In this document: positions 47,458-55,487 of the stretch, piece after piece
Numbering within the stretch: position 1 is the stretch's first letter
Layout of the letters: each line of letters starts with the position of its first letter
Assembly (NCBI GenBank): GCA_938042245.1
Contig: CALIRO010000062.1
Coordinates: forward strand, 1 to 64,000
Source of the DNA: an uncultured Thermoguttaceae bacterium
Lineage (GTDB): Bacteria > Planctomycetota > Planctomycetia > Pirellulales > Thermoguttaceae
Direction of reading: 5' to 3'
DNA: 64,000 nt
Translations under genes and position numbers: made by a program
Notes under the pieces: model-generated
Database searches by the model: none
Seen by the model: the letters and a program-made list of their open reading frames with translations, nothing else
What the model was told of the DNA's origin: nothing

Positions 47458-47486
47458 TTGACATTGCACAGGCCTTGGATTAAAAT
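47458..47486 (+). promoter_or_regulatory. Sigma-70 promoter of the dksA-like/lspA unit
   Basis: A perfect TTGACA (47458-47463), 17-nt spacer and TAAAAT (47481-47486). A start about 47493 gives a leader of about 48 nt to the ATG at 47541. Confidence 0.8.
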
Positions 47487-47540
47487 AGGAAGTTTGGAAG
47501 ATGGGGAATTGACAGTTTCCTTAGACCCGGAGCGATAGCG

Positions 47541-47924
47541 ATGACGAAGGCAGAATTGGCAGTATTCAAGGAGAAGCTACTTGCCTTACGGGCTCGGCTC
47601 CGAGGTGATGTTCGGCAGATGGCCGACGCCGCCCTGAAGAAAAATCGGGAACCGGGCAATGGGGAGCTTTCCAGCATGCCCATCCACATGGCGGATCTGG
47701 GCACCGACAATTTTGAACAGGAGTTTACGCTCAGTTTGGTGGAGAATCAGGAGGAGATGTTGGCCCAGATCGAGGCGGCCTTGGAACGGATTGAGGACGG
47801 GGTGTACGGGATTTGTGAGGAATGCGGAGCGAAGATTCCGAAGGCCCGATTGAATGCAATTCCGTACACTACGCTTTGTGTCAAATGTGCGGCAGCGCTG
47901 GAGGAAGGTTATCGGCTGCCATGA
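47541..47924 (+). CDS. TraR/DksA family zinc-finger protein
   Basis: 127 residues. A long helical N-terminus (about 1-85, [19 protein letters not shown]) is followed by a C4 zinc finger: Cys92, Cys95, Cys113, Cys116 ([14 protein letters not shown] ... LCVKC). DksA proteins bind the RNA polymerase secondary channel and act with ppGpp. The coiled-coil tip acidic motif of true DksA (DxxDxA) is not evident here; [14 protein letters not shown] is instead like the short YocK/YteA-type relatives. So regulatory action on transcription is likely, but DksA equivalence is not shown. Its stop overlaps the lspA start (ATGA), so the two are co-translated. Confidence 0.92.
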   Translation: MTKAELAVFKEKLLALRARLRGDVRQMADAALKKNREPGNGELSSMPIHMADLGTDNFEQEFTLSLVENQEEMLAQIEAALERIEDGVYGICEECGAKIPKARLNAIPYTTLCVKCAAALEEGYRLP

Positions 47925-48502
47925 AATCGGATTGGGGGCGTGTAGCCCTGTTTGTTATCGTTGCCACGGCAGGCTGCGCCGCCGATCTGGCTACAAAAAC
48001 ATATATGTTCAACTGGTTAGGAATGCCGGGCGCCAGTCCGGTCCAGTGGGTCTGGCCGGGGGTCTTCGGATTTCAGACCAGTCTGAATGAAGGGGCGGTG
48101 TTTGGGCTGGCGCAAGGATGGGTACATTTATTCGGTCTGTTGGGCTTGGTAGCAGCCGGCGCCGTAGTCTATTGGATGCTCTGGGGAGGCGGCGCCAAAG
48201 ATTGGGTTTTAACCATTGCTCTGGGCCTAGCTTTGGCCGGCATCTTGGGCAACCTCTACGATCGATTGGGACTGCCCGGTTTGCGATGGCACGGCCTGTG
48301 CCCCCCAGAGCGAATAGGTCAACCTGTTTATGCAGTGCGCGATTGGATCTTGGTGATGATCGGCCGATTCCACTGGCCTAATTTCAACTTGGCTGATACC
48401 TTCCTGGTATGTGCCGCCGGTGGGTTTCTGCTGTATCTATGGCGCCAGGGGAAAATCCTTTCCCGGCCATCTGAGGGGAGCAGCTTTTACGAAAAAGACT
48501 GA
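47921..48502 (+). CDS. lspA: Lipoprotein signal peptidase (signal peptidase II)
   Basis: 193 residues, start ATG overlapping the previous stop codon. LspA removes the signal peptide from lipid-modified prolipoproteins. Four membrane helices are evident. Family motifs: DLATK (22-26), NEGAVFG, GNLYDRL with catalytic Asp114, and FNLADTF with catalytic Asp159. The loop between the two Asp motifs is longer than usual ([18 protein letters not shown]). Substrates probably include the peroxidase and TPR lipoproteins of this window. Confidence 0.95.
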   Translation: MKSDWGRVALFVIVATAGCAADLATKTYMFNWLGMPGASPVQWVWPGVFGFQTSLNEGAVFGLAQGWVHLFGLLGLVAAGAVVYWMLWGGGAKDWVLTIALGLALAGILGNLYDRLGLPGLRWHGLCPPERIGQPVYAVRDWILVMIGRFHWPNFNLADTFLVCAAGGFLLYLWRQGKILSRPSEGSSFYEKD

Positions 48503-48640
48503 GGAGAAATTCACCGCCTTGCAAGACAGCCCGCCTCCTATTTCCCAGATTGCCAGGAAGGTCTTTTTTCTGCAGAATACCAGGTTGTTGCCTGAGGGAC
48601 TCATGGGATTCGGCTTTTTGAATTTTTAAAGGGATTCGGC

Positions 48641-49441
48641 ATGTCTGATTTGGTGCCGGAGGTGAAAGCTCGGCTGGACTGTGCGATTCAGGCGGCCCGA
48701 GCTGCCGGCCAGTTTACGTTGAGCTATTTCCGCCGGCGCGATTTGGCCGTCGAACGAAAAACCGACGCCACGCCGGTTACCGTTGCCGACCGCGGTGCCG
48801 AAGAGCTTCTTCGCCAACAGATCAGCCAGCAATTTCCTCAAGATGGGATTTTAGGCGAAGAGTTTCCGGAACGGCCCGGCACCAGCGGATTCCGATGGAT
48901 TCTGGATCCCATTGACGGGACCAAATCATTCATCCATGGGGTGCCGCTTTACGGCACGTTGATAGGGCTGGAATACCAATCGGAGCCGGTCGCAGGCGTC
49001 CTCTTCATCCCTGCTTTGGACGAATGCCTCTGGGCTGCCAAGGGCCAGGGGGCATGGTATCAGCATGCCGACGCCCCTTGGGAGCCTGCCAAAGTTTCCC
49101 CCTGTAAATACCTCTCCGAGGCTCTGGTCGTTACCAGCGAGATTGCCAACTTCGATGCCATTGGGCGCCCAGAGGTATTTCAGCGCTTGAACCGGGAAGC
49201 TCGGCTGCTGCGCACCTGGGGAGATTGCTACGGCTATCTGATGGTGGCTACTGGCCGGGCAGAAGTAGCCATCGACCCCATTATGAACCTTTGGGATGCA
49301 GCCGCCTTGCTGCCGATTTTGCAAGAGGCGGGCGGCACCTTTACCGATTGGCAAGGCCGACCTACCATCTACTCCGGCCAAGGCGTAGCTACCAACGGCC
49401 TGGTGCTAGAAGAAGTTCTGGCGATCACCCGCTCCGGATAG
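48641..49441 (+). CDS. Inositol monophosphatase family phosphatase
   Basis: 266 residues; AAGGGAT lies before the ATG. Mg-dependent phosphatase fold with KTDATPVTVAD, GEE (72-74), the metal motif DPIDGTKSF (89-97) and WDAAALLPI near 222. Family members act on inositol phosphate, histidinol phosphate, PAP or fructose bisphosphate. The pattern DPIDGTKSFIHGVPLYGTLIG resembles the HisN-type histidinol-phosphatases more than SuhB, but no histidine gene is near and the substrate is open. Confidence 0.92.
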   Translation: MSDLVPEVKARLDCAIQAARAAGQFTLSYFRRRDLAVERKTDATPVTVADRGAEELLRQQISQQFPQDGILGEEFPERPGTSGFRWILDPIDGTKSFIHGVPLYGTLIGLEYQSEPVAGVLFIPALDECLWAAKGQGAWYQHADAPWEPAKVSPCKYLSEALVVTSEIANFDAIGRPEVFQRLNREARLLRTWGDCYGYLMVATGRAEVAIDPIMNLWDAAALLPILQEAGGTFTDWQGRPTIYSGQGVATNGLVLEEVLAITRSG

Positions 49442-49584
49442 AACCGAACCCACTAGCTCCTGCCCAACCCGCCGATCCCGCCAGGCCCACCGTCTGCTAG
49501 TGTTTGCCGCCGGCAGCGACTTTAGGGGAATTGGGTTCCGATGTACCAGGAGCTGGTCTGTTTGGATTTACCGGGACGCCGGAG

Positions 49585-50325
49585 CTACTGGGATGGCGGG
49601 GCAACAGAAGAACTCCCAGCCGCCTTTAGCCCAGGCCAACAGACCTTTTGCGTCCACAGTACCCGGTTGTCTCGCAAAAACCACACTCGCAGTTGTGCTG
49701 GTTGGGGATAAAATCGGCCGGGAAGTTCCAAACAGAGATGATAGTCATCTTCTGCCCAATGGTCCAACAGAGGATAGATTACCGCCGTAGCCGATTGGCT
49801 CCGAAGCCTGGGATCGGCCGGTATTTCCCGGAGGATCCACAGGGCCGGTCGCCCTAGCAGCGACAGATCGGCCACCAGCAGCCAGTCCAAACCCTCCGCG
49901 CTCAAAGACTTTTGCACTGGCACATCGGCCGCTTGCAAGAGACAATCATAGGCGGTATGTAAAAGTTTGCCTTTCCAGTATCGGCTCCGAAAGAAAAGAG
50001 GCTGAATCCGCTCGTCATCCACCTGGCTGAGGCTGAAGAACCGCAGTTCCAACGATGCATTCCGATACGCTTTCCAGGGATAGCTAATCCGCAGCACAGG
50101 CGTTTTGCCAAAGGCCTCAAACAGTTCTACCCGCGCAGGGGGATTTAGCTCGGCCAAAGCAGGGACTTTTTGGGCTAACGGCTCCGTCCCAAAAGCGCGG
50201 AGCTGCTGCGCCTGAGAATCCAACAAGGGCCACTGGTGTACTGTGGCAGCCAAGGCCAACCACCCGCCCAGTGCCCCACGCCTCAATCCCGCCCTATAGA
50301 GACCAAAAAACCCAAGCGTTTTCAT
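49585..50325 (-). CDS. Hypothetical exported protein
   Basis: 246 residues. The ATG at 50325 follows GAGGAG by 7 nt. The N-terminus (MKTLGFFGLYRAGLRRGALGGWLALAATVHQW) could be a signal sequence. The rest is rich in aromatic and charged residues with beta tendencies (RVELFEAFGKTPVLRISYPWKAYRN, DWLLVADLSLLGRPALWILREI). No motif recognised. Isolated gene; function unknown. Confidence 0.7.
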   Translation of the reverse strand: MKTLGFFGLYRAGLRRGALGGWLALAATVHQWPLLDSQAQQLRAFGTEPLAQKVPALAELNPPARVELFEAFGKTPVLRISYPWKAYRNASLELRFFSLSQVDDERIQPLFFRSRYWKGKLLHTAYDCLLQAADVPVQKSLSAEGLDWLLVADLSLLGRPALWILREIPADPRLRSQSATAVIYPLLDHWAEDDYHLCLELPGRFYPQPAQLRVWFLRDNRVLWTQKVCWPGLKAAGSSSVAPPSQ

Positions 50326-51062
50326 ACCGGTTCTCCTCGTTTTGCGTTTTGGTTTTTTTCGGGAGGGGAATTGTTATTGGAAGCTCTGCAAAATCCCGAA
50401 TATCACGCGAACTTTATGAATATGCGATCCATTCCTTTGCCTATCGGTTCCCATTGCTGGGCACTATATATGGAGTCTCATGTTGGCAGTACCACTATAT
50501 GTTGAGGCTATTTAACGGAGTTTCCGAAATAGTGTAAAAATAGCTCCTTTGAATTCTTCAGAGGTTCCTGTTTTTATCTATGTTCTCTATTCTTTCTGTT
50601 TTCTCAAAACCCAACCTTGAAAAGGATGCAGCCGAACATGTTATTTCAAACCCTATTTTTAGCAAATCTATGTATTTTGTCTATATTGCCTAATATTGCT
50701 TTTTTAACCAAAAGAATGCGGCCTATCTGAAGAAGGCGGGCTTTGGCTATTCCTTCAGCCTCCGGCCGGGTATCTGAGAAAGCAAAACCTCTTTGGAAAC
50801 AGGCCCTTTAGCCGGCGGCAACCCCAGCCCCGTGGAAATGCCTCTTCTAAATGAACCGCTCAGAATCCTCTGGGGGGACTACCGCTTGTTTTTCTATGAG
50901 ATAAAAAGGGTGGCTTTGTTCCTTCCAGCGGCGCTGCTGGACAGTAGGCCAAAATTACTCTAGCCGGGGTGCTGCTTTTCTAGTAAGCTGTTGGCCTCTC
51001 CCGGAGTCTCTTTGTTAGGGGGGCGGGAACCTCATCCCCAAGGAAGAAGGGGAGAGCAGCTA
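50326..51062. other. Long AT-rich non-coding gap
   Basis: About 735 bp between divergent genes, AT-rich at 50390-50720. It probably contains promoters for both, but no consensus pair was identified with confidence. No repeat or RNA gene was seen. Confidence 0.5.
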
Positions 51063-52355
51063 ATGGCACCAGAAAACTCCAATGTGTGGAATGGAATCAT
51101 GAATGGGATTAAAAATCTCGCCCTGATTTTGGTGGTGGTGGGGGTAGGGTATTTAGTGTATCAGCATCTTTATGGGCCGGCCAGAACCCCCAGCCCGGAG
51201 ACAGGCCCCGGACCGGAAATGCCTCCCCTCGAAATCCCGGGTCTGAACCGGCCAGGTCAAGCTAAACCCTCTACTGCTTCCGGCCAGTTGGCATCTTCCT
51301 TGGGAGCTAGCGCTGCAGGGGAGTCTGCCGGAAAACCTAAGCCTGGAACTCCGACGGGGGTTGGGTCTCCGTTGCCCGATCCGGATCAACGCAAGCCGAC
51401 TTCTGCAAATCCGTCTTCCAAGAGTTTGCCGGCAAAACCCCAGGCAAAAGATTCTCCAGGAGGGACCGGTTCGGGCAATGCTGGCTCTTCTGCCGCTGCT
51501 AAACCAACCTCTTCGGATCCGGTAGTGAAAGATGCTTTGGTTGGTGCTGGATCCCCGAAAGAAACTGGTTCGCCCCAACCGGATTCTTCTCCCAAAGGGG
51601 GCCCCTCGGCAAAAGCGGAGGCGGCTGGGGCAACGGATTCCGCAAAACGGCGGCCTGAGCACGAAATTGGAGAACAATTTATCACCTGCATGCAAGTAGC
51701 TCACCAGGCGCTCCAACAGGGACAGTGGACTGAAGTGCTTATGCAACTGAGTCCTTGGTACCGCTATCCCGACCTAACCAGGGCGGAATCGGACAAGTTG
51801 ACCGAACTGCTGGATCAACTGGCCGGCAGCGTGATTTATTCTCGGGAGCATCGGCTGGAAGCTCCTTATCGAGTACGCCCGGGAGATGATCTGGTGCAAA
51901 TTGCCCGTCAGTATCAGGTCTCTTGGGAGCTGCTGGCTAAGATTAACGGCATTCGGGATCCATACCAGTTGGAGGGAATAGACGTTCTAAAAGTTGTTCG
52001 CGGTCCCTTTCATGCCCTGGTGGATTTGACTCGGCGGGATATTACTCTGATGTTGGAATTTCGGGATCCGAAGGGGCAAATCTATCCCCTCTATGCAGGG
52101 CGATTTCCCATCCGAGCCATTTCTGGCATTTCAGAGTTGGAAGGGCAGTATGAAGTCCTTCGCAAAGCCGCCGGCCCTAGGGCTCGGCAACCCGGTCCAC
52201 TTGCCCTGGAACTGTCGCAGCAAGTGATCATTCACGGGCCGGCAGATCCACAAACCCTGCCCAAAGCTCGGGGGACCCTGGAACTGCCCGAAGCCGATAT
52301 GGAAGATATCTATGATATTTTGACCATCGGTTCCCGAGTGCTGATCCGAAGATGA
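51063..52355 (+). CDS. LysM protein with degenerate L,D-transpeptidase-like domain
   Basis: 430 residues; GGAG lies 8 nt before the ATG at 51063. A single N-terminal membrane helix (about 19-35) precedes a 170-residue low-complexity Pro/Ser/Gly linker, a helical segment (about 205-250), a LysM peptidoglycan-binding domain (about 266-312, YRVRPGDDLVQIARQYQVS) and a C-terminal YkuD-like domain (about 320-430). The C-terminal part keeps the fold landmarks (YAGRFPI, IIHGPADP at about 387, EADMEDIYDILTIGSRVLI). However, the catalytic segment that in active enzymes reads SHGCIRL is KARGTLEL here, so the catalytic Cys is missing. It may be a non-catalytic peptidoglycan anchor. Confidence 0.85.
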   Translation: MAPENSNVWNGIMNGIKNLALILVVVGVGYLVYQHLYGPARTPSPETGPGPEMPPLEIPGLNRPGQAKPSTASGQLASSLGASAAGESAGKPKPGTPTGVGSPLPDPDQRKPTSANPSSKSLPAKPQAKDSPGGTGSGNAGSSAAAKPTSSDPVVKDALVGAGSPKETGSPQPDSSPKGGPSAKAEAAGATDSAKRRPEHEIGEQFITCMQVAHQALQQGQWTEVLMQLSPWYRYPDLTRAESDKLTELLDQLAGSVIYSREHRLEAPYRVRPGDDLVQIARQYQVSWELLAKINGIRDPYQLEGIDVLKVVRGPFHALVDLTRRDITLMLEFRDPKGQIYPLYAGRFPIRAISGISELEGQYEVLRKAAGPRARQPGPLALELSQQVIIHGPADPQTLPKARGTLELPEADMEDIYDILTIGSRVLIRR

Positions 52356-52605
52356 TTCTATCGTTGTCGAGCAGTTGGAACATTTGTACCCATCAACGCC
52401 GCCTGTGAATTCTATCGACGCAGCGCCCCGGAAAATGCTTCTTCTGCCGAAAAGCAGCATTTCCCTTTTCGCAGGAAAAACACGCCCCCGTCCCGTTGGC
52501 CCTTCTGATGCCGAGCGGAGAGTCCTAAAAACCCAGTGGGGGAGATTGGCCTGATCCGTACAACGGTCCCCTTACCGTCGGAACGCACCGATGGATGCAG
52601 CCAGT

Positions 52606-53175
52606 CTATTCTTTGACCCGTTCCACGTACTCGCCGGTGCGGGTGTCGATCTTGATCAGATCGCCGATTTCAATGAAGGCGGGTACCGTAAACTCCGCCC
52701 CGGTTTCCACTTTGCATGGTTTGGTGACATTGGTGGCGGTGTTGCCCCGGGCACTAGGTTCGCAGTATTCCACCCGCAGGATTACGTGGTTCGGCGGGGT
52801 GATGCCGATGGGCGTGTTGTTAAATAGCAGCACCTGGCAGACCGTGCCTTCTTTGAGGTATTTCCAGTTTTCGGCCAGCACCTCGGCCGAGAGTTCATAT
52901 TGCTCATAGGTTTCTGTGTTCATGAAGATGAACTGGTCGCCTTGGCGGTAGAGGAACTGAGCTTCGGTCTCTTCGATGTCGGCGGCTTCTAGGGTATCGC
53001 CGCTTCGGTAGGTGCGGTCGATGATGATATTGCGAATGAGATGGCGGAGTTTGCATTTATATAGCCCCTGTCCCTTGCCTGGCTTCACAAACGTACATTC
53101 GACCATCAAATACGGCTCGCCGTCAATCTGTACTTTCAACCCCTTGCGAAATTCACTCGTATTGTACGTAACCAC
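52606..53175 (-). CDS. efp: Elongation factor P
   Basis: 189 residues, from a GTG at 53175. EF-P relieves ribosome stalling at polyproline. All three beta-barrel domains are present. The modifiable residue Lys34 sits in the loop PGKGQG, the usual site for a post-translational modification. The C-terminus (IEIGDLIKIDTRTGEYVERVKE) is typical. The modification genes (epmA/B or others) are not in the window. Several proline-rich proteins in this window (MFS, kinase, DUF11 linkers) would be natural clients. Confidence 0.97.
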   Translation of the reverse strand: MVTYNTSEFRKGLKVQIDGEPYLMVECTFVKPGKGQGLYKCKLRHLIRNIIIDRTYRSGDTLEAADIEETEAQFLYRQGDQFIFMNTETYEQYELSAEVLAENWKYLKEGTVCQVLLFNNTPIGITPPNHVILRVEYCEPSARGNTATNVTKPCKVETGAEFTVPAFIEIGDLIKIDTRTGEYVERVKE

Positions 53176-53328
53176 GGACGTCGTCCTATCTTCCTAAAGG
53201 CCACGAAGATTCTTATTCTTTCCTCAGATTGCTCCGAGGCCCCTTTTTTTTCCACTCCGCAGGCTGAGACAAAGCCCCCTCAGAATCTCAGCACCTTACC
53301 AACAGGAAACCTTCAAAAAGAACATTTT

Positions 53329-53357
53329 ATCTTACCATCCATGCGCTTTTGTGTCTA
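53329..53357 (-). promoter_or_regulatory. Probable promoter of efp
   Basis: On the minus strand TAGACA (53352-53357), 17 nt and TAAGAT (53329-53334). This would give a leader of roughly 145 nt. The plus-strand gap (53176-53605) otherwise shows nothing recognised. Confidence 0.5.
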
Positions 53358-53605
53358 TGGGGATTTGTCCCAAACTGGGGCAGGAGGCGCTACCAGAGGT
53401 TTTGTTCCGGCTGGCCAGAACCAGCGGGGGAACCGCCCAAACTCATTCCACGCTGCTTGGCGGGATTGAAATGACTTGAAAGGCTGCCCACCACTCCTCA
53501 GCTCTGGGGGTTGGTGGTATGGTAAAAATTCTGCGTAATGAGGCGGCCAGTTGGTCTGGCTCGGAAGGAGGATTTATCTATCGGCCAATAGGAGCGGAGG
53601 AGCGT

Positions 53606-54688
53606 ATGGCTTCAGCATACCCGCCAACAGGTCCATTGCAGCCCTTGGCCGTAGGGAATAGCTCTGGTGGGCAGGGGGAAGGTGGTTTGCCCGAGCAGGC
53701 AGCCCGCTCTTTACCAAAGGCCTATTCTTCCGGTGTGTCTGAGCAAGACCAGTTTTGGGGGTTCGGCAGCGCTACACAAAATCTAGCACAGGCCGGTTTT
53801 TCGAGTGTTTCTGGGCAGAGCGGCTGGGTACGGATCGGCCTGATCCAGATGCGCTGTAGTCCTTCCAAAGAGGAAAATCTTCAGAAGGCGTTCGAGCGGA
53901 TATCGGAAGCGGCTCGCCAAGGCGCCCAAATCCTCTGCCTGCCGGAACTTTTCCATGGCCTGTATCCTTGCCAGAGCGAGGATCACCGTCGGTTTGCTGA
54001 GGCCGAACCGATACCCGGCCCGACCACCAAGCGCCTGGCCGAGGCAGCAGCCCAACTCGGCGTGGTGATTATCAGTTCGATCTTCGAGCGGCGTGCCCCC
54101 GGGCTATATCACAATACGGCGGTCGTCCTCGATGCCGATGGCCAGCTCGTAGGCATTTACCGCAAAATGCATATCCCTGACGACCCTCGTTACTATGAAA
54201 AGTTCTATTTCACCCCAGGTGATTTAGGCTTTCGGAGCTTTCCTACTCGGTTTGGCCGGGTGGGGGTGTGTGTCTGCTGGGACCAATGGTTTCCGGAAGC
54301 AGCACGGCTGACGGCCCTGACCGGGGCAGAGATTTTGTTTTATCCAACGGCCATTGGCTGGCTGGTGGAAGAAAAGGAGCAGTTCGGGTCGGTGCAACAT
54401 GCCGCCTGGCAGACGATCATCCGAAGCCATGCCATTGCCAATGGCCTGTTTGTAGCAGCGGTGAACCGGACCGGTCGGGAAGAAGGGATTGAGTTTTGGG
54501 GAGCTTCTTTTGCGGCCGACCCCATGGGCCAACTGCTCGCTCAGGCCTCCCATGATCAGGAACAGATTCTCTTGGCCGACTGCCATCTTGCCATGATCGA
54601 TCTGGTGCGCACCCATTGGCCTTTCCTCCGGGACCGACGGATCGACGCTTACGCTGACCTGCAGCGCCGATTCCGAGATGAGGTATAA
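53606..54688 (+). CDS. aguB: N-carbamoylputrescine amidase-type nitrilase
   Basis: 360 residues from ATG 53606, 5 nt after GGAGGAG; the frame is open to 53519. The first 72 residues are a Ser/Gly/Pro-rich extension absent from typical members. The nitrilase fold follows (RIGLIQMRCSPSKEENL). The catalytic triad can be read: Glu in LCLPELFHGLYPCQ, Lys in YRKMHIPDDP, Cys in GVCVCWDQWFPE. The sequences YRKMHIPDDPRYYEKFYFTPGD and CWDQWFPEAARL are characteristic of AguB, which converts N-carbamoylputrescine to putrescine. The partner agmatine deiminase is not here. Confidence 0.92.
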   Translation: MASAYPPTGPLQPLAVGNSSGGQGEGGLPEQAARSLPKAYSSGVSEQDQFWGFGSATQNLAQAGFSSVSGQSGWVRIGLIQMRCSPSKEENLQKAFERISEAARQGAQILCLPELFHGLYPCQSEDHRRFAEAEPIPGPTTKRLAEAAAQLGVVIISSIFERRAPGLYHNTAVVLDADGQLVGIYRKMHIPDDPRYYEKFYFTPGDLGFRSFPTRFGRVGVCVCWDQWFPEAARLTALTGAEILFYPTAIGWLVEEKEQFGSVQHAAWQTIIRSHAIANGLFVAAVNRTGREEGIEFWGASFAADPMGQLLAQASHDQEQILLADCHLAMIDLVRTHWPFLRDRRIDAYADLQRRFRDEV

Positions 54689-55174
54689 CGACCCCCACCA
54701 GTTCCGCCGAGCGAAAACCTCTTGGCCGCGGGGAGGTTACCTGCCCATTTCTTGTGGCCGGGCCTGTAGGGCCTCCGGTGGATCTGTCCTTCCGCTGGAG
54801 TTTTGCTATCTTACATAACTCATTTTGTTTCCAATAGTTACGCAGAAATCCCAGTTGTTCCTGGAATTTTCCCACTCCCCTGTTTGCCCAGGGATAGCGA
54901 AAAGCTTCTCTGAGGCCGCCTCAACATGGCAAAACTCCAGATAAGACCTCAGCCTCCATGTTCGGTCACACATTATCGGATATAGTTCCGGCTGTAAACT
55001 TCCGGAAGATGGGAAGGACCCTGGCATAGGGCATTTAGACTTCCCCTGCGATACCGGACGTCTGCCTTGTTTGCACAAAAAAAGTTGGCCGGAAGCAGAG
55101 GTTATATCTGCCAACGCAGGCGACCCTTTCGGGTTTCGGGCAAAAGCAGAGGGCTCGATTCCCTGAAAACCCCC
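54689..55174. other. Non-coding gap before the fluoride-responsive cassette
   Basis: About 485 bp. No ORF or RNA recognised. It ends at the TTGACA box described next. Confidence 0.5.
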
Positions 55175-55203
55175 TTGACAGCCCCCAAAAGGAGACGTAG
55201 GAT
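55175..55203 (+). promoter_or_regulatory. Promoter of the fluoride riboswitch/antiporter cassette
   Basis: TTGACA (55175-55180), 17-nt spacer, TAGGAT (55198-55203). Predicted transcription start at about 55210, a few bases before the aptamer. Together they form a compact leader. Confidence 0.72.
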
Positions 55204-55215
55204 TTTCCTAGTGAT

Positions 55216-55265
55216 GGGGATGGGGTCCCCCGATAAGCGCCCGTGGGGGCTGATGACTCCTGCTG
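55216..55265 (+). promoter_or_regulatory. Fluoride riboswitch (crcB motif)
   Basis: The 50-nt core starts GGGGATGGGGTCCCCC and ends GGGCTGATGACTCCTGCTG. P1 pairs GGGG (55216-55219) with CCCC (55228-55231). A pseudoknot pairs GGGGTC (55222-55227) with GACTCC (55255-55260), including one G-U. P3 pairs GCCC (55239-55242) with GGGC (55247-55250) around a four-base loop. The GAUG and CUGAUGACUCCUxC blocks match the fluoride aptamer consensus. Fluoride binding stabilises this fold and, in studied cases, turns on downstream genes for fluoride export or tolerance. It lies 220 nt before a cation/proton antiporter gene, with an intrinsic terminator between. Confidence 0.93.
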
Positions 55266-55321
55266 TGATGTCATCTCGGTAGGGGTTTTAGCCCCCAGTA
55301 GAGGGGAAATCTTCGACAAAG

Positions 55322-55350
55322 AAGCCCTGCCGTGATGGCAGGGCTTTTTT
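55322..55350 (+). terminator. Intrinsic terminator in the riboswitch leader
   Basis: AGCCCTGCC and GGCAGGGCT form a perfect 9-bp stem with loop GTGAT, followed by six T's. It lies 56 nt after the aptamer and 137 nt before the antiporter ATG, so it is the likely expression platform. The 5' arm contains AGCCC, complementary to GGGCT (55247-55251) of the aptamer, which suggests alternative pairing; the switching path is inferred, not shown. Confidence 0.88.
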
Positions 55351-55487
55351 GTTTGGTTTGGGCCGGGCTCGCGGCGGCCCACCAGAAACCCATCCTCGTA
55401 AGCTGGGTAGGCTGCCCTAGGTTTTTCACCGATTCCCCATCAACCGACGAAAGCCTGCCCCGCTTCTATACCTGGAGGCGTTTTGTC

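Noticed and set aside
54689-55174. Small RNA or terminator after aguB
   Set aside because: No hairpin with a T-tract or conserved RNA signature could be identified by eye.
55332-55487. Antiporter ORF starting at 55332 (MMAGLFCLVW...)
   Set aside because: This start lies inside the intrinsic terminator; the ATG at 55488 has a GGAGG site and begins the first membrane helix.
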